A stretch of 64,000 bases of DNA from Lepeophtheirus salmonis (GCF_016086655.4 NC_052132.2:11038805-11102804); one strand, 5' to 3'. Shown: positions 11,660 through 25,139, counted from the stretch's first letter. Program-made: numbers and translations. The notes: a model not told the origin generated them from the sequence alone.

Positions 11660-14265
11660 ATTTTAGAATTATACAAAATAAAATGCAGAGCCCACCGTCT
11701 AATTTTTTTTATGTTGATACTTACTATTTTGATATAGTACGTGGACATACCTTACATATTAATATTAACAAGGTAAGAAAAACATCAATGGAAATATTTA
11801 TGATTCAAGTGCTCACATATGTACAGAGGAAAAGCTTTCATTATTTGTACTAAGAATTGTTGAAATATAAGTTTTTTAATGCTGTAGTATCAAAGTTTGA
11901 AAAAAATATATATTTTTTCCATTCAACACTGAATTGTTCTTCAAATAAATTTATTCTTTTTTCATATTTTGCACTTCGTTTTGGAAAAGTTCTATATTTA
12001 ATACATTAAATAAATAGAAATGGGGTTGTAAATAGAGTCCATTTTAGGGTAAGCTGGGCCTAGTACGTTTTCACTTTTTCTTTCATTACTTTTCAAAATT
12101 TTAATTTTCTTTAAACGACCTTTATTTTGGCCTTTTGAAATATATTCTGTCTATATTTCATTATTTGACAGTTTTTAAGAGTGATATCTAGATTAATGAT
12201 TGTATCCTGTGCCTAAAGGCAAATAGGCCCTCATTAGATATACCTTGTCTAGAAAATTTATCATATACTCATTTATTCCACTATTTTAAGAAATCAGGCT
12301 ATCCGGAATCCCTGGTAAATGATTTTTAAAATTGTAGTATTATAGTATTTCAGCTATTATTAAGAGAAGACTCCCCAAAATTTGAGTCAGAAAATGAATT
12401 AAGGTTAACTAAATCCACAAGTTATAACGAAAAACCTCTTTACAGACTCTTGGCATAAGTGTACAGACTGGAGAATTTCTCACTCTTTACCATTTAGTTT
12501 CAAATGAGCATAATTAGCACAAAACTTTTCCATTCACCTCTGTAAAGATAACAGAAAATGTACATTTTTCGTGAAAAATCCTACACTCTGTGTCAACTTT
12601 CTCATTTTTGACAAAGACATTTGTCAGATGAGGGTGTGAGCTGAAAGGGAAATTTATCATGCAATCACTTCCAAGAGATCCTTAAACACCTAAAATAGCT
12701 TTCATATTGCTTATGAGTACTAAAAAATAATGTCCCTAGTTGACAATATAGGAATCACATACTTTAAAGTCAATTACATTGAATTCATTCATTTATTTAA
12801 ATAATTCCAATTTATCTTTAGGGATGTACCAAACCTCTAGTTTGGCCATATCCGGCCCATGACCTCATTTTTTATACTAGCAACTTTGTGGCAAAGTGGA
12901 ACGGTTACCAATGAAAGTCCCTACAGTACCACATGATACATAATATCTTGAATAAGAAGGACATTCCAGATTTTACCCAGTGGGGCAATCAAAAAGGCAG
13001 TGGGATATTTCCAGGGACGTTGTGAACGTGATGTGAGAACTAACGGTAATTATACTGATTGAATGTCAAATTTATATTATTATGTTGACTTCTGTGTAAA
13101 TTGTAATAATTTTACTTTTTTTAAACAGCTTGTAACTATTAAAATGGACCATTCTTCAATCAATGTAACTTCACAAAATTAATTAAGACATATATAAAAA
13201 GAAAATTCAAATGAGGATCTCCATTTTTGTTTATTTCCTTTTAATTAAAGCTTGGTGAATTTGATAAACTTGTTCGCTTTTAGTTCGTATCTTATATAAC
13301 CCTCGACTTCAAATACATTAATGAGTACATTTTTGGTACCTAAAACTTGTCAAGAATAATTAATATATGATAAAATTTTTATCAAAAATAAAATAATAAT
13401 GCTTAACTATAATAATCACGGATTATATCTTGCTGTTAAGATTTATTTTATGAGATTATGTGAGTACAAAATGGATGAAATAGTACGGAAAAGATTACAA
13501 ATTTAATTAGGAAAAAACTGTATGTATCATGTTTTAAAATTGGATTAATACTTACCTATCATTTTACCCAGCGCATGTACTACGTAAAACGGAAGGTTAA
13601 ACTTTGTCTGCTCATATTTGTTATGTATTTAATTTTAATATACGTATATATTGAATCAGGCTTTCCTTCAAACAATAATGTTTTACCATGCATTACATAT
13701 TTATACTTTAAACACATGGAGCTCACTTAAGTATATGTAAATATAGTGCTTTTTTAAATTATACATATGTTTAATCGTATAATATTATACAAAGTACTTG
13801 TATGCATTTTTTTTAAACATGTATATTTTACTTATATTTTAGTCCCAATATTCTGCATTGATTACTGATATCAAGGTGGTGCACTTTATTATTTTTTTTT
13901 TGAAAAGGTAGATGAGACTGGGGACAGTTGCAATACAGGACGTAATAAAGTTGTAATAAATATATCCTGCTTGTATGTGAATAAAATAAATTGAAAAATA
14001 GTCTAGGAAAACTGATAATATTAAAAGGCAGCAGCTTACCTCTCTATGACATTTTTTTTATTAGTTCCAAGGAACTATGAGAGGGTGATACAAAAAATAA
14101 CCACAACGGCATTACGTATCTATCAAGGATATTGCGCATAATTATATTTGTTAAGTTGTTTCTCAAGTTTTACGTAGAGGTGTATAAAACATGTCCTAAA
14201 AAGTGAGAGTGGCCTTTTGGGGTTTGTAATCCGAACATGATTTTATATTCTGAGAGAACGTCTAA
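11660..14265. other. No gene recognised
   Basis: 2.6 kb of AT-rich DNA without open frames over 60 codons. A less AT-rich patch at 12830-13050 has no recognisable protein. Confidence 0.5.
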
Positions 14266-14269
14266 GTAT

Positions 14270-14480
14270 AAAGTAATGACTAGTGTGTGAAAAACAAAGA
14301 GTAACAATGAGTGTTTGCTCGGAAGTTATAAGTTTAAGTACTTGTTGGACTAATGTAGAGTAGAATTAAGGATCGAGAACGGAAGTGGGATTTGTGTATT
14401 CTTCTTTCCTCTCCCCACTGCTTGCAGCTGTTCTAATAGAATGGCATGACAGCAAAGCTGTTTTCCCCCCTACCAAACAT
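14270..14480 (+). repeat. Dispersed repeat R2 copy
   Basis: GAGTAACAATGAGTGTTTGCTC, TTGTTGGACTAATG, AGTAGAATTAAGGATCGAGAAC, TGCTTGCAGCTG and ATGGCATGACAGCAAAGCTG, then ACCAAACATTATT. Closely parallel to the copy at 59105. Confidence 0.55.
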
Positions 14481-15184
14481 TATTTATATTGTTAGGATGA
14501 CCACATTCTTTTTTTGGTTTCTTTTATTTCTTAAAAAACAACTAGAATATATTTTTAAAATATGTGTGGCGATAATATCAATGAAAGCTGGAATACTTTT
14601 TCCAGATATTGCCACAGTATGATAAACATATCTGTCGATATGAGTACCATAATTTACATTAGTTTAAAAAAAAAGATCAGGTCCTAGGAGTAACAGTTTT
14701 CAAGGTTAGCTGAACTTGATAAAAATCGTTTGGTAACACTGATCATAAAAGATACCGAGACTTCATGAAGTGAAAATTATTTTTTAAGAAGAGTAAGTAT
14801 TCACGTTGCCAAAGATAACGAAAATAAGAAAGGAATAAGCTTGTTAAGAACTTTTCTCACCAACTGAAATTGATTATATTGATAATCTCAAAATTATATT
14901 TCAATTTCAAATATAACACGATCAAATTGACTGAACTTTTATATATTATGTTGATGTAAAAAGTGAAAGAAATATTTTACATATTAATAACTTGAAGGAA
15001 AGCTTTTCAGTAGTTTAATAGTGTATTTGTTTCTTTAAAAAAATTTCTTTTGATTTTCATTAAAGTAAAAAACTCAAAATGTATTTTTCTTTGTTTCTCC
15101 AAAAATCCCAGCTTGAATTATATTATCACCACACGGATATATTTTTCAAATTTTAAAAGAGATTATATTAATTTTCTGTTTCTT

Positions 15185-15660
15185 TTATTTTAACATAACT
15201 GTATTGCTTTGGTAGTATGTCTGGGGTCATAGTTTGAACGGAAACCCCATTAAAGGACTCATTTCCTTTGTCCTTTATCGAGGGAAACATGTTACCCCCA
15301 AAGATTTCTAGGATGACATTGTTCATGCTCCTTTCGACGGGATGACGTCGTATTTTCTCGTTAGCAGAAAGACTCTTCCAAACAATAATATTTCCACCTC
15401 AATGCGGGGAGATGGGGATAGCGTTATGGGGTTATATTCCGCAATTTTTCCTTCGATTACTTTTTCTTTGTTCATATAATGTCTCTAACTGCTAAATATA
15501 CCCATATTGAGTGGCCCACCTTGAGGAAAGAAGGTTGTAGCCCAAGATTTCCCAGAGAATGGATGCTACATCCACCCTTCCTTCAATGCGAGAAGTAATC
15601 ACTTCCCTTTTAGTTAAGGGGAAAAATCTCAAAAATAATGCTTCCCCCCCATGGTTGACG
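15185..15660. other. Less AT-rich island with open frames on both strands, unidentified
   Basis: The composition is clearly less AT-rich than the flanks. On the minus strand a 71-codon stretch between stops (about 15161-15400) contains GGNIIVWKSLSANEK, IRRHPVERSMNNVILEIFGGN and MFPSIKDKGNESFNG. On the plus strand HAPFDGMTSYFLVSRKTLPN overlaps it. I do not recognise either protein. It could be a fragment of a transposon, an exon without a recognisable partner, or a transferred fragment. Confidence 0.3.
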
Positions 15661-16547
15661 TTGGAGATGATGTTCTTGGAGTTATAATCAGTATTTTTAT
15701 TCTGCTAAACCTTTTTTGGGTAAAAATAATGTCTCGCTTTGTTAAAATAAAGTACAATGAAGATAATAGACAGTGGTTTTCCATGTCAGAGAGCAAACTT
15801 ACAAACTCGGCCAGGGATCAAATACTTTTTTTCTCCCTATCCCCTTCGAGTAATTGAGTCAAAAGCCAGAAGTATTACAACAGTCTCCGTCCCCCCTAGA
15901 TATTTTCTTAATTTGGAATTCAAATTAATAAGTAGATTAATGAGTACACATATACAATTTGATCATGTTGAATTAAATCAAGACTCTGTTCCCACTCAAA
16001 TTAATGGGGGGCTCTATAATTAATTATTGTTCAAATGATTAAGATTAGACTATAAATGGATATTAGTAACCTAGCAAAGGCAACTTGAATCAAACCCATG
16101 CAGAAAGAAAGTAACAATGAAGTGACTGATGTGAAATGTAGAAAGCCTTGTTCATATACATCCTTTCTCCCCATTTCGTAAAATAAGAAGGAAAAAATAA
16201 ATAAGATCAACGCTGATGAGTACAATTTGTCACTTTCAAAGGAGTCTTAAATTGTTATTATGTTCGGGTTCAACTTTATTTTTTGTTTATTTTATGTAAC
16301 ATACGGTGGTACATAATATAGAGAACGGATTTAAAAAAAAAAAAACCAGAAGATTTTTTTCCAAATTTAAGATTTGGAACAGTTCTTCTTTTTGAGCACA
16401 ATACAAAGAAAAGTTTTGCTGTTGTTATAACGTTTCTTTTCATTTGCAGCAAGGATAGGCCCAAATATTGGGTGTAATACAAATAATTCTATGATTTTTT
16501 CTACATATATGGCTTCATTAATGTGTACTTCTCGTTGTATAATCCCT

Positions 16548-16900
16548 CTCGGTTTACGCTAGATGGCACTTTTTGGGATTGTTTTACTCGGTATTGTTTG
16601 AGTGTGCATCAAAAATGGACATCCGCAAAGAGAAAATACGTTATATTGTACAGTTTTTTTTCGATAAAGGCAAAAAACCAACCATGCGGCTGATAATATT
16701 GTTTATGTCCTGATAGTATAACACCCAACCACGCGGTATTATGATTTGGTTGATTCTGTTCTTGTCATTTTGATGTCAAAGATACTCCACGGTCTGGAAG
16801 ACCAATTTTCAAAATGTAGATAAAACAGTGGAAATTTTCTAGTCCGACAGACATGTAACCATTATTTGGATTGCCAAGGACACAAACTGAATAAATGACT
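16548..16900 (+). pseudogene. mariner 5' end and transposase N-terminus
   Basis: A terminal-repeat-like start (CGGTTTACGCTAGATGGC at 16550) is followed by the leader TATTGTTTGAGTGTGCATC and an ATG at 16615. The protein begins MDIRKEKIRYIVQFFFDKGK, a recognisable mariner N-terminus. It continues through frameshifts with AADNIVYV, TPNHAV, CHFDVKDTPRSGRPIF and SDRHVTI, the two helix-turn-helix regions and the GRP hook linker. The rest of the element is absent after about 16900. Confidence 0.78.
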
Positions 16901-16904
16901 CCTT

Positions 16905-19900
16905 TTTTTACTCGTTGCAAGGTAATGGATTTTTATCACTAAACCTATTTATCAGAACTTGTACATAAGTGTTTTTTAGTACTATAATTTAATATTTATA
17001 CTTCGATTATAATTGTTATAGTTGAATATCTTTTGACGTTATAAATTGCTGCCATGTACTTTCGCCTTAAACTATTTTGCCTCAAAAATATTTTGACTTC
17101 AATCCCTTTTTGGCCCAAGGATATTAAACCTACAATTAAGCTTATGTCGTTATTATTGAAATTGATGTTGTCCTTGAATTTTTAATCGAAATATTTTTTT
17201 TTAAAACTATTAATCGAATTTATTACAAGGATAATGATGGAGTTATGACTGTTTGTCAATCAATGAGTCTTTTCTAACATGAATAATCGATCATTTCTTA
17301 ACATAATTAATAAAAAAGATAAGATTATCACTTTTTCTATTCTGATCGTTGTAGTGTTTGTATATTTTACTAATTTTATCATCAATTTTGTCTCTGGTTC
17401 GAACTCATTATACCATGAGATTTGGATATTATGTACCTATGTATAGATTTTTTTTTGTATAATTCATATTCATTAAGAAGATAAAGGGAATAATACTTCC
17501 AACTTGATCCTCTATTTAAAAAAATGCTACAATTCAGATTTCCGTATTCCAGGAGGGACGACTGGATAAAAATTCCTCCGAATATCTTTTTTTAACTTCT
17601 TGTAACATTATTGTACCATATTAACAATTCAAAAAATCATATCACGTTGTAAAAAAATTTCATTTTAAATCAGTTTAAAGTTAGTTTAATAATCGGTACA
17701 CATATTTTTGAGACAGTTTTAGACAGAATTTGTACATGAAACCAGTCAAGGCTGAACTTTTTTAAAGATCCAAATTAGTTTGGTTCAACAAAAGTAATAA
17801 TTTTTTTCAGTCTGGTCGAGCATTACTAGACCAATCCAACCTCTAGTGATTACACCTTATACTTATATGTTTTCTGCTCAAAAGTGAAAGAAAAATAAGA
17901 ACAGCTTTGGAAAATGATGAGAGACTATTTAAAATGACAACACAAAATAACTAGCACTCTTAAAAATGCCTGAGATCGACAACCCAGTATGAAAATTCTA
18001 CATATTTATCTATTATACTTACAGATTTAAAAATATCTATTTAGGTTTGCCAACAACAATAAAAATTGCACGCTAAAAATGTTTAGGATTTACATCCCTA
18101 GAAAAATGATCCACGATATAAATACTTATGTATAAATATAGTATTGAAGAAAAATGTCAAATCTCTAATCCATTACAAATATATGTACATCCAAATATTA
18201 TTGATGGCAAAAACATTCAAATTTAAATAATAAAGTTTTATTTCATTTTTTAAATGGAAAATGAAAATAGAATGAAGAAAATAAAATTTTTGTTTGCTTT
18301 GTAAAATTTACATATGTGAGGTTTTATTTAATATATCCATAAATATTCAGCGAAAAAAGCGGTCTGATTGTATTTCAAGTATATTTTAAATAATGATGGA
18401 AATATGTTTGACTAACGGTTTATATTTATTTTTAAAGAATATCTAGAATTTTTCTATCTATGCTTACATTTAGAAAATTAAATTCCTTAGGATATGTGGA
18501 ATGTGCAGATTGCAACCTGTATATAACAACTAATTCAATTTTTTTTTGTTTAAATGGATTTTCTCCTTAACTAATAACTCAATTTGAATAAAAATCAATA
18601 AGAAGGGAAAGCTGAATTTAAAATATATATAAATTATTCAATATAATCGCTTTTGCCAGATATGACATTTGCTTAATTAACAATGTAGCAACGAGTGTGT
18701 GTGGTCAAAAAAACTCAGTGAGTCATATTAAAAAAAAGGCGAAATAATCATAAGCATTACATTTCAAAACTATCATAATACCGTCACAAAAAAAAGTATA
18801 TAATACTTATTATTAATGGTTTATAGATAAAATAAATTTACATGGAAGTGAGATACGCCCAACTAAATAGCAATGATAATGATTCGAAAAGTAGTTTTTT
18901 TTTTTTTTGACCAACATATTAAAATAGCTTTTGTTACGTAATGGTAATAAGTTTTTTCCCTTGTATATTTATATTATTAAATCAAAGTTTGTTTGTCTTA
19001 GATTCTGTTCAATGCCGAATAACTCTGAGAAATGTCAGGTACATAAACACTTACAATTATATTTCAGCAACAAATCCTCTGGGCTTCTCTATCTCTTTGA
19101 TGAGCTCATGCAAATGTTCAATCATGTATTGAATGCATTTAAATGTAGTAGAAAATGAAGTTCACTACTCTGGAGTTAAACAATAATGCCTCAATTTGAG
19201 AGGAAAAGAAAATTAATTCTCCAAATTACTCATTTATTTTTAAAATCCAAGATAACCAAAAAATAAACTGGATTTTCTTTATTAAATTTAAGGCACTCGT
19301 GTTATATTTATCATTGAATTTCTATTGCGGGCCTGAAAAACTTACAATAAATCAAGTAGCGTATCAAATAACTACTTTATTTGGCAACTTGATTATTTAA
19401 AAGTTTTGTGATTATTTTCTGTTCCTGGCATATCATTTCTCAACATACGATTCATAAGAAAATAAAAAGATTAAAGTGTTATGCTGATTGTGATTTGTAA
19501 TTGTTATGTTTAAATAATTAAATAGCATGTTCTATTGAAATGACATATGAAACAAGTTTCTATAGAATCTTATTATCTTGAGAAAGAAATCATCTTATTG
19601 CACGTATATACAATTATATACAGATGTAGAACAAGCAACAATGACAAATTTATTATTTTATGATTTAGATATGTTCATGTTTTAACATATTATATATTAA
19701 TTTTTTTATGACCTTGCAGTCATTTTTCTCACTTAAAAGTCTCCATGGATATTTTTTTCCAATGTCAACAGACAGATTAGTACAATACCCCCAATGAGTT
19801 CAGTTATATAATAACATAATTATTCTGATTGATATGATACCTGGGACTGTTGTAACACTATTTATTTCTGTCTTAATTGCCTTGGGCTGGTTTAAATTTG

Positions 19901-20100
19901 ATTTATTCAATTTCACAACAATTAACTGACATAAACAAGGTGTAGCAAAGGAAAATACATTATTTTTAATTGATCGAAATTGAACTGAATCGACTAAACC
20001 AAAATTACACATGATTGACTGTTAAAGTATCAGGAACATAAACAGTATTAACATATTATACCGCCTGACTTGTGTTTGTACATTTTTTGGAGAAAATGTA
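16905..20100. other. AT-rich, nothing certain
   Basis: Apart from the possible R3 copy at 17690-17850 I see no repeat or coding motif. Two overlapping 60-75 codon frames near 18931-19158 lack any motif or homolog I recognise. Confidence 0.45.
17690..17850. repeat. Possible worn R3 copy
   Basis: Contains ACCAGTCAAGGCTGAAC, TTTGGTTCAAC, CAGTCTGGTCGAGC and TAGACCAATCCAACC. Similar word usage to R3 but the ends are not clear. Confidence 0.3.
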
Positions 20101-20104
20101 CAAA

Positions 20105-20215
20105 AAAAATGTGTTATAGTTTCTCTTTCATGGTTTCCGTTATTGACGTGCGCTCAAACAATAACGAGTAAAAACAATCAAAACAGACTCGATATCGTAA
20201 ACCGATGGCATTTAT
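20105..20215 (-). mobile_element. mariner 5' terminal fragment
   Basis: The minus strand carries ATCGGTTTACGAT, then TTACTCGTTATTGTTTGAGCGCACGTCAATA and a leader collinear with the mariner starts at 16550 and 52590. The initiator is mutated: ACG (at 20138-20140) stands where the sister copy has ATG. Only the terminal repeat, the leader and a few codons remain. Confidence 0.55.
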
Positions 20216-20334
20216 AAAACGCGAGATACACATTACTAAAACCATTTTATAGAAAAATAATTCATTTTTTTACTACACATAGTATATATCAACTATCGTT
20301 TGAATTATATTTATATTATAGGAATCAGTAGTTT

Positions 20335-20705
20335 TTCTAAAAATTGCATTTGGATGACACGAGTCAAATATTGGATTTTTTTTTAGTAGCCAGAGTGATG
20401 TAGCATCAAATATGAATATCGACAACATGTCTTTCAATAAGAAGTATACAATTATTTGTATTAAATAAAGGAATCAGTCAGGTCTAAATGTTTTAAGTAA
20501 ATTCAAAGCTTATGATCGTACCACAACATGGTCCAGCCCCATAGAAATTGCATTGGGATGGCATACGTCAAAGATTGTAACTGTATTCGTTGCTATGGTG
20601 ATGTGATATCAAGTATTAGAATCACAATTTATTCATATAAGAAGAATAAAGTCTGTTCTAAGTAAATTCAAGGCTTTTGATCGAAAGATAGCATAGTGCA
20701 ATTCC
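20335..20705 (+). repeat. Tandem duplication, two ~200-base units
   Basis: Unit 1 from 20340 (AAAATTGCATTTGGATGACA) and unit 2 from 20544 (GAAATTGCATTGGGATGGCA). Both continue with GTCAAA, TGATGT, ATCAA, ATAAGAAG, GTCTAA/GTCTGTTCTAAGTAAATTCAA and GCTT(A/T)TGATCG. Diverged; non-coding. Confidence 0.5.
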
Positions 20706-21144
20706 CAGAAATTAATTATTTAGAAGAACCTCGAGAATGATTCCATAGAACTTTGAAAATGCATAATAATTGTGTTAATTGAATATCATCCAGATAACAA
20801 AAGCACGCCAAATTCTAACTAAAAGCTTGTACCTTAAAAAAAAAATGATAACAAACTCATACTTCTCTTTTTCGTTGTGCCTGAGCCAAATATGTAAATA
20901 AGGGGCAGCAATACTCCGATCAGGTATTATAGAGCTCATTTTGTTATTCATTATTATATATTTGGTACTTATATTGTTGAAAAAAGTTCAATATATTTTT
21001 AGTCACTGTGTATAATTTTTTTAGATTTAATATGTAGTCTTTTAGTTAATGAAAAATGAGTTTCTATATAATTCTTTTTTAATCTTTTTTGAAAAAAGAA
21101 CATTACTATTGTTACCAAAAAATAATTACAAAACATCTGTACTA

Positions 21145-21625
21145 TATATTTGTAGACTGCAAACAATCCACAATTTTCCATTTCCGCCGCCCCCTAACCC
21201 CCCCTCATGACCCCCAAATTGAAGCCATTGTCTGAATTAACCTTAGTTTTTTTAGAAAATAAAATATATATATTTTAGCCAAATTTGATTAGCTTTAATC
21301 CATTAGTTAGTTTTATGAGTTTTTTTTGTTCAATTGCATTGATTTTAGGTACGAGACGGTGTAAATAAAAGAGGGAAGGGGTGAAGTAGATTGTGAATCC
21401 AGGTCTGTTTCAAAGCTGGTCGGACTTACTTTATAATATATATAACATTTCCCCCAAACTTTACTATGCCAAGGCCTCCATACAACTTTTAAACCAAGGC
21501 CACGTTTTTATTATGTATGTGTAGACTGAGAGTAATCCTCAATAATCCATCTTCCTACGCCTCCCCCCCCCCCCCAACCCTTAGCCTCTTTGACATCATT
21601 GTCTTAATTGGCCTTAGTTATGGGG
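21145..21625 (+). repeat. Two direct repeats with poly-C tracts
   Basis: TGTAGACTG, AATCC, CATTTCC/CATCTTCC, a C-rich tract, then CATTGTCT(G/T)AATT and CCTTAGTT recur at 21150-21250 and 21520-21620, about 365 bases apart. The second has an uninterrupted run of roughly 13 C. Confidence 0.45.
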
Positions 21626-21629
21626 TCCC

Positions 21630-23035
21630 TGATAGAACTTGCGCACTATGCGTATAAGTAGCTGCGGCCCAGTTTGTATCTAATATAATTTTCTTGACCT
21701 GAATTTTCTAGTGATTACACTTGTTTTAAGTGACTGTTATTAATAATGAAGCTTTATAAAAAAGAAAATGGACTGAAAACCGTCAACTAACACCAATAAA
21801 GCTCAAACCAAAAGCGATACCCAACCTGTGAAATGTAAGAATTGGGACCGATATAACCGCTGAACCCGAGCCAGGCACAACCATTTATGTATAAATGTAT
21901 GATTTTATTGAATAAAAAGACTAGACTGCTCTAAATATTTGAATTAAATTGATTGCTTATGATATATACCTTCATAATAAATGGTAGAGATAAAACGAGC
22001 CTTGCACCTGGTTAAGAAGTATCTGGGTACGCCATATCGAATGTACACCCTATTAATAATAATTAGTTCTTCTATAGAAACTTTTACATCGAGTAGAAAT
22101 TGGACACCCTGTTATTTAGCCCATAAATACCAAATATGCACTGTTTGTTGTCGATATTTGACCTTATTTTCATGTAATCAGTATTCTTAACTATGATCTG
22201 TTGCATACGAATTAGTTTTTGATAAAATGTGAACAATTATCAATAATATTGAATAATAATTCCATTGTTGGAGAAATTGTCTAACTACTAACTGATGATG
22301 AACTTTTTACTATTTCTCTTTGGAGTAGAGATTGCATGACACAATTTGGGGTACGCCGGATCCAAATTTATTATTAGAATAGTTTTAATAAAACTTATCT
22401 ATCTAATGGCTTCTAGTGTAAATCGATATTACTCAGGATAATGCCTGCACTCCTGCTAGTTATTCATAAATAATAAGCAATAAGAAATCGTGTACTGTTT
22501 ATTCTTTATAAAGACGAAAGAGTAGGGAAGCAAAAAATCTGGGACGATGAGTCTATTTCCAAAGGACTCATTGACTGTTGATCCTTAATTAATTATTATC
22601 TTGACTTTAATTGAGGCTTCAAAAAATGGAAAATACTCAATCGAGAGAAATAAATAAATATTTATTTAAGAATCAGTGTTTTGGGAAGAAAATTAATTTT
22701 TTCCTTATGGTAAGAAGCATTATAATTCTCTATTTTATCCACTTTTACTATCGACAAAATTAAATAGCATGAAATTAAATTAAATTAACTACATAACCTA
22801 GTACAATTTTGTCAGAATTTTCTTTTTTCTTTTTCTCCTGTATGCTATATTATAATTGACTAAATCGAGAAACCACAGTAAAATTCAAACAGATAATATA
22901 AAAAGATGAAAAGGCGGAAAATATGTTATGTGGTAAAACTTCCTGCAGGAAAAATTACAAGGCGCGAAAATGTTTGTGGATAAAATTGTGAACTTGACTT
23001 TATATCTATTTGAATGACTTGAAAGTGAATATTTA
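21630..23035. other. Mostly unassigned; possible mariner terminal repeat near 22400
   Basis: TTCTAGTGTAAATCGATATTAC at 22412-22433 resembles the mariner terminal repeat seen at 52568 (ATCTAGTGTAAACCGATTAC). No transposase follows on either side. Confidence 0.3.
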
Positions 23036-23039
23036 AAAA

Positions 23040-23644
23040 AATTTCAAAAATCAACAGTTGTCAGCGTGTGGCGAAAAGACAAATAATGTCTGATTTATTC
23101 CATCCCCAAATAATTTTCGAGGATATTATGAAGCATGTCAGGTACTTCCAGAGTCTTGTTTACAAGATTAAAAGCATAATAGCTTCAGATTAGAGATTTA
23201 AGAGGTCCCCTTTCAGTGATAGACGCCAGAATATCAGGATCATGGCGAATTTTTACATTGCTATCCATTGCCACCGATGAGGCCGATGAGATAGCATGTC
23301 AAGGATCTTAATGCTAGTGATTTGACTGTGATCAGGGATGTGAAGGATTTATATACAACATCATCTGAAACTATTTTCAACAGCAACATAGGCCAACTGG
23401 GTCAAGAGAGGCCAGAAATTGTGGACTTGGTTAAAGCATAATAGGTCGTTTTGGCCACCCTTCTACCTTGACTGTGCCAGATAGAGCCTGTGCTACCTCT
23501 CGCCGAAATTTGGATGACCTCAATGGATCTTTCGAGCAGCAGTGTGTGGCCATGCCTGAGGTCTTCATCAAGAAGTACTGTGGTGCATTTAGGGTCATGT
23601 CGGAGGACATCATAGCAGCCGAAGGAAAACATTTTGAAAAATGA
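23040..23644 (+). pseudogene. Tc1-like transposase pseudogene
   Basis: Plus-strand fragments in different frames: an N-terminal piece with QSLVYKIKSIIASD and RSPFSDRR (helix-turn-helix side), VKDLNASDLTVIRDVKDL, then SFWPPFYLDCAR, where active copies read FWPPSSPDLNP around the last catalytic Asp. The C-terminus is clear: GAFRVMSEDIIAAEGKHFEK followed by TGA at 23642, matching the CxxFRxRLxxVIxAxGGHIE ending of this family. The middle of the catalytic domain is deleted. Two 60-85 codon minus-strand frames here are shadows. Confidence 0.72.
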
Positions 23645-24844
23645 AAGATATATCAAAAATAGTGGACATTAACTAAGTTATTAAAAGCATAGCTCTATGA
23701 TAAATCCTCAATGTTGTACTCATTTCATTCTTGCAAAAGTTTACTGTATTCGTTTGTCATCAAGGATTCCTTGACTTTACTTAGCATACTGTTGAAATGC
23801 ATATTTAACCTCTAAGTATTTTTTCAAAAATTAACATTTCTACTGATTGATATTTTTTTACAACTTTAACTTTTTCGTTTCTTTTATCTTCCCTTCCCTC
23901 TTCATATGTAAAATATCTATTAGTATGATTAGGATAGTTTAACCAAATATGAAATTTAATTAAGTACTTTCTTCCGTTACGAAAATTCTTACATATGATT
24001 ATCTTAACTAGGTAATTAGGTAAAAGAAAAGTTTCGCCTACTACACACACCTTTATAAAAAAGCCTATAATTGCTTCCAATCCTTGTAACTTTAGTCATT
24101 TAAAGACTCCACAGTGAAATTTTATCTTAGTGCAAATGAAGATTTTAAATAATAATATTATTGATACAAAATTGAAAAAAAAATATAGGATATTTTATTT
24201 CATTTAGATATGTTTTTACATTTCCCTATTTTGAAAGGGTCTTTTATTTGTTCTAAGCGTCGTAACCGGTTTTATAAAATATATTCGTGAGTGAAGTTTA
24301 AATGAAAATAAATTGGCGAGCTTTTAATAATTTTATTTACTTCATAAATTATATATTTTCCAGATAATTGAAAAAAATAATGTACTGCTGAGACGCATAA
24401 ATGATATAGGAAGCAGTAAAAAAATTTAGGGGACTATCAAAAAGCCATAAAAAACAGATATATCAAATTTATTCTAAAACGTAGTGACGTCACAGATTAG
24501 ACTCGAGTAGTAAATCCAATCATTTGTTTTGGATCAAATTTGTTTTAGTTATGGTTGAATAATGAATACCAAGGTTTATCAACCTATCTGCTAGAGTGTG
24601 CCATCTAGTGTGCTGTCGATGAAATAGTACTATATTATTATTTAGCAAAGTGTACATAGCTGTATTGGAAAAATAACTAATGGGACTATCAGCATGTAGC
24701 AGTTTAGAGCTTCAGCTCAAAAAAGTAGACCTTGGTTTATTCTAGCTGCTAATCAATAACACTCTCTTTTTAAGCTGGCAATTTGTATTGCTTTCCCCCA
24801 TCATCAAGTTATGTGGTCTAGGGTTTTTTCTTTGCTGAATTTGT

Positions 24845-25045
24845 CAGATGGAGCAACACTGAGTAATTATAAGTAAACATTTTAGTAGTACATCTACACT
24901 ATCTGACCTAGAAAATGTATTTGAAATTCTAATGCTTTACGTACATTTCCTTCTCTAGTAACGACAAAGACTCGAACTGACATATATTGAATTCAAGACA
25001 ATAACTTCATCCCTACGTGCTGTCCATTGAGCTACTTTGTTGCAT
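24845..25045 (-). mobile_element. tRNA-derived SINE
   Basis: On the minus strand a tRNA-like head has an A box (TAGCTCAATGG, 25024-25034) and a B box (AGTTCGAGTCT, 24968-24978) about 45 bases apart, as expected for an internal RNA polymerase III promoter. A body of about 100 bases follows, ending TTACTTATAATTACTCAGTGTTGCTCCATCTGA. A second copy lies at 34125-34320 and tail fragments elsewhere. The cloverleaf is not complete, so it is a SINE rather than a tRNA gene. Confidence 0.65.
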
Positions 25046-25139
25046 ATTTTCCATTATGACTGTCCTAAAATTGAAGGCAAGGAAAAAAAATGAAATCAAC
25101 TTAGAATGCTACTCTGTGTCTCACTTAGGTTAAGCAGAA

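Noticed and set aside
23402..23656. Two overlapping minus-strand frames of 60 and 84 codons
   Set aside because: They are antisense shadows of the Tc1-like pseudogene whose C-terminus is readable on the plus strand to 23644.
25020..25045. A tRNA gene on the minus strand
   Set aside because: A and B boxes are present but the acceptor and anticodon stems do not pair, and the copy continues into a body and tail shared with a second SINE copy.
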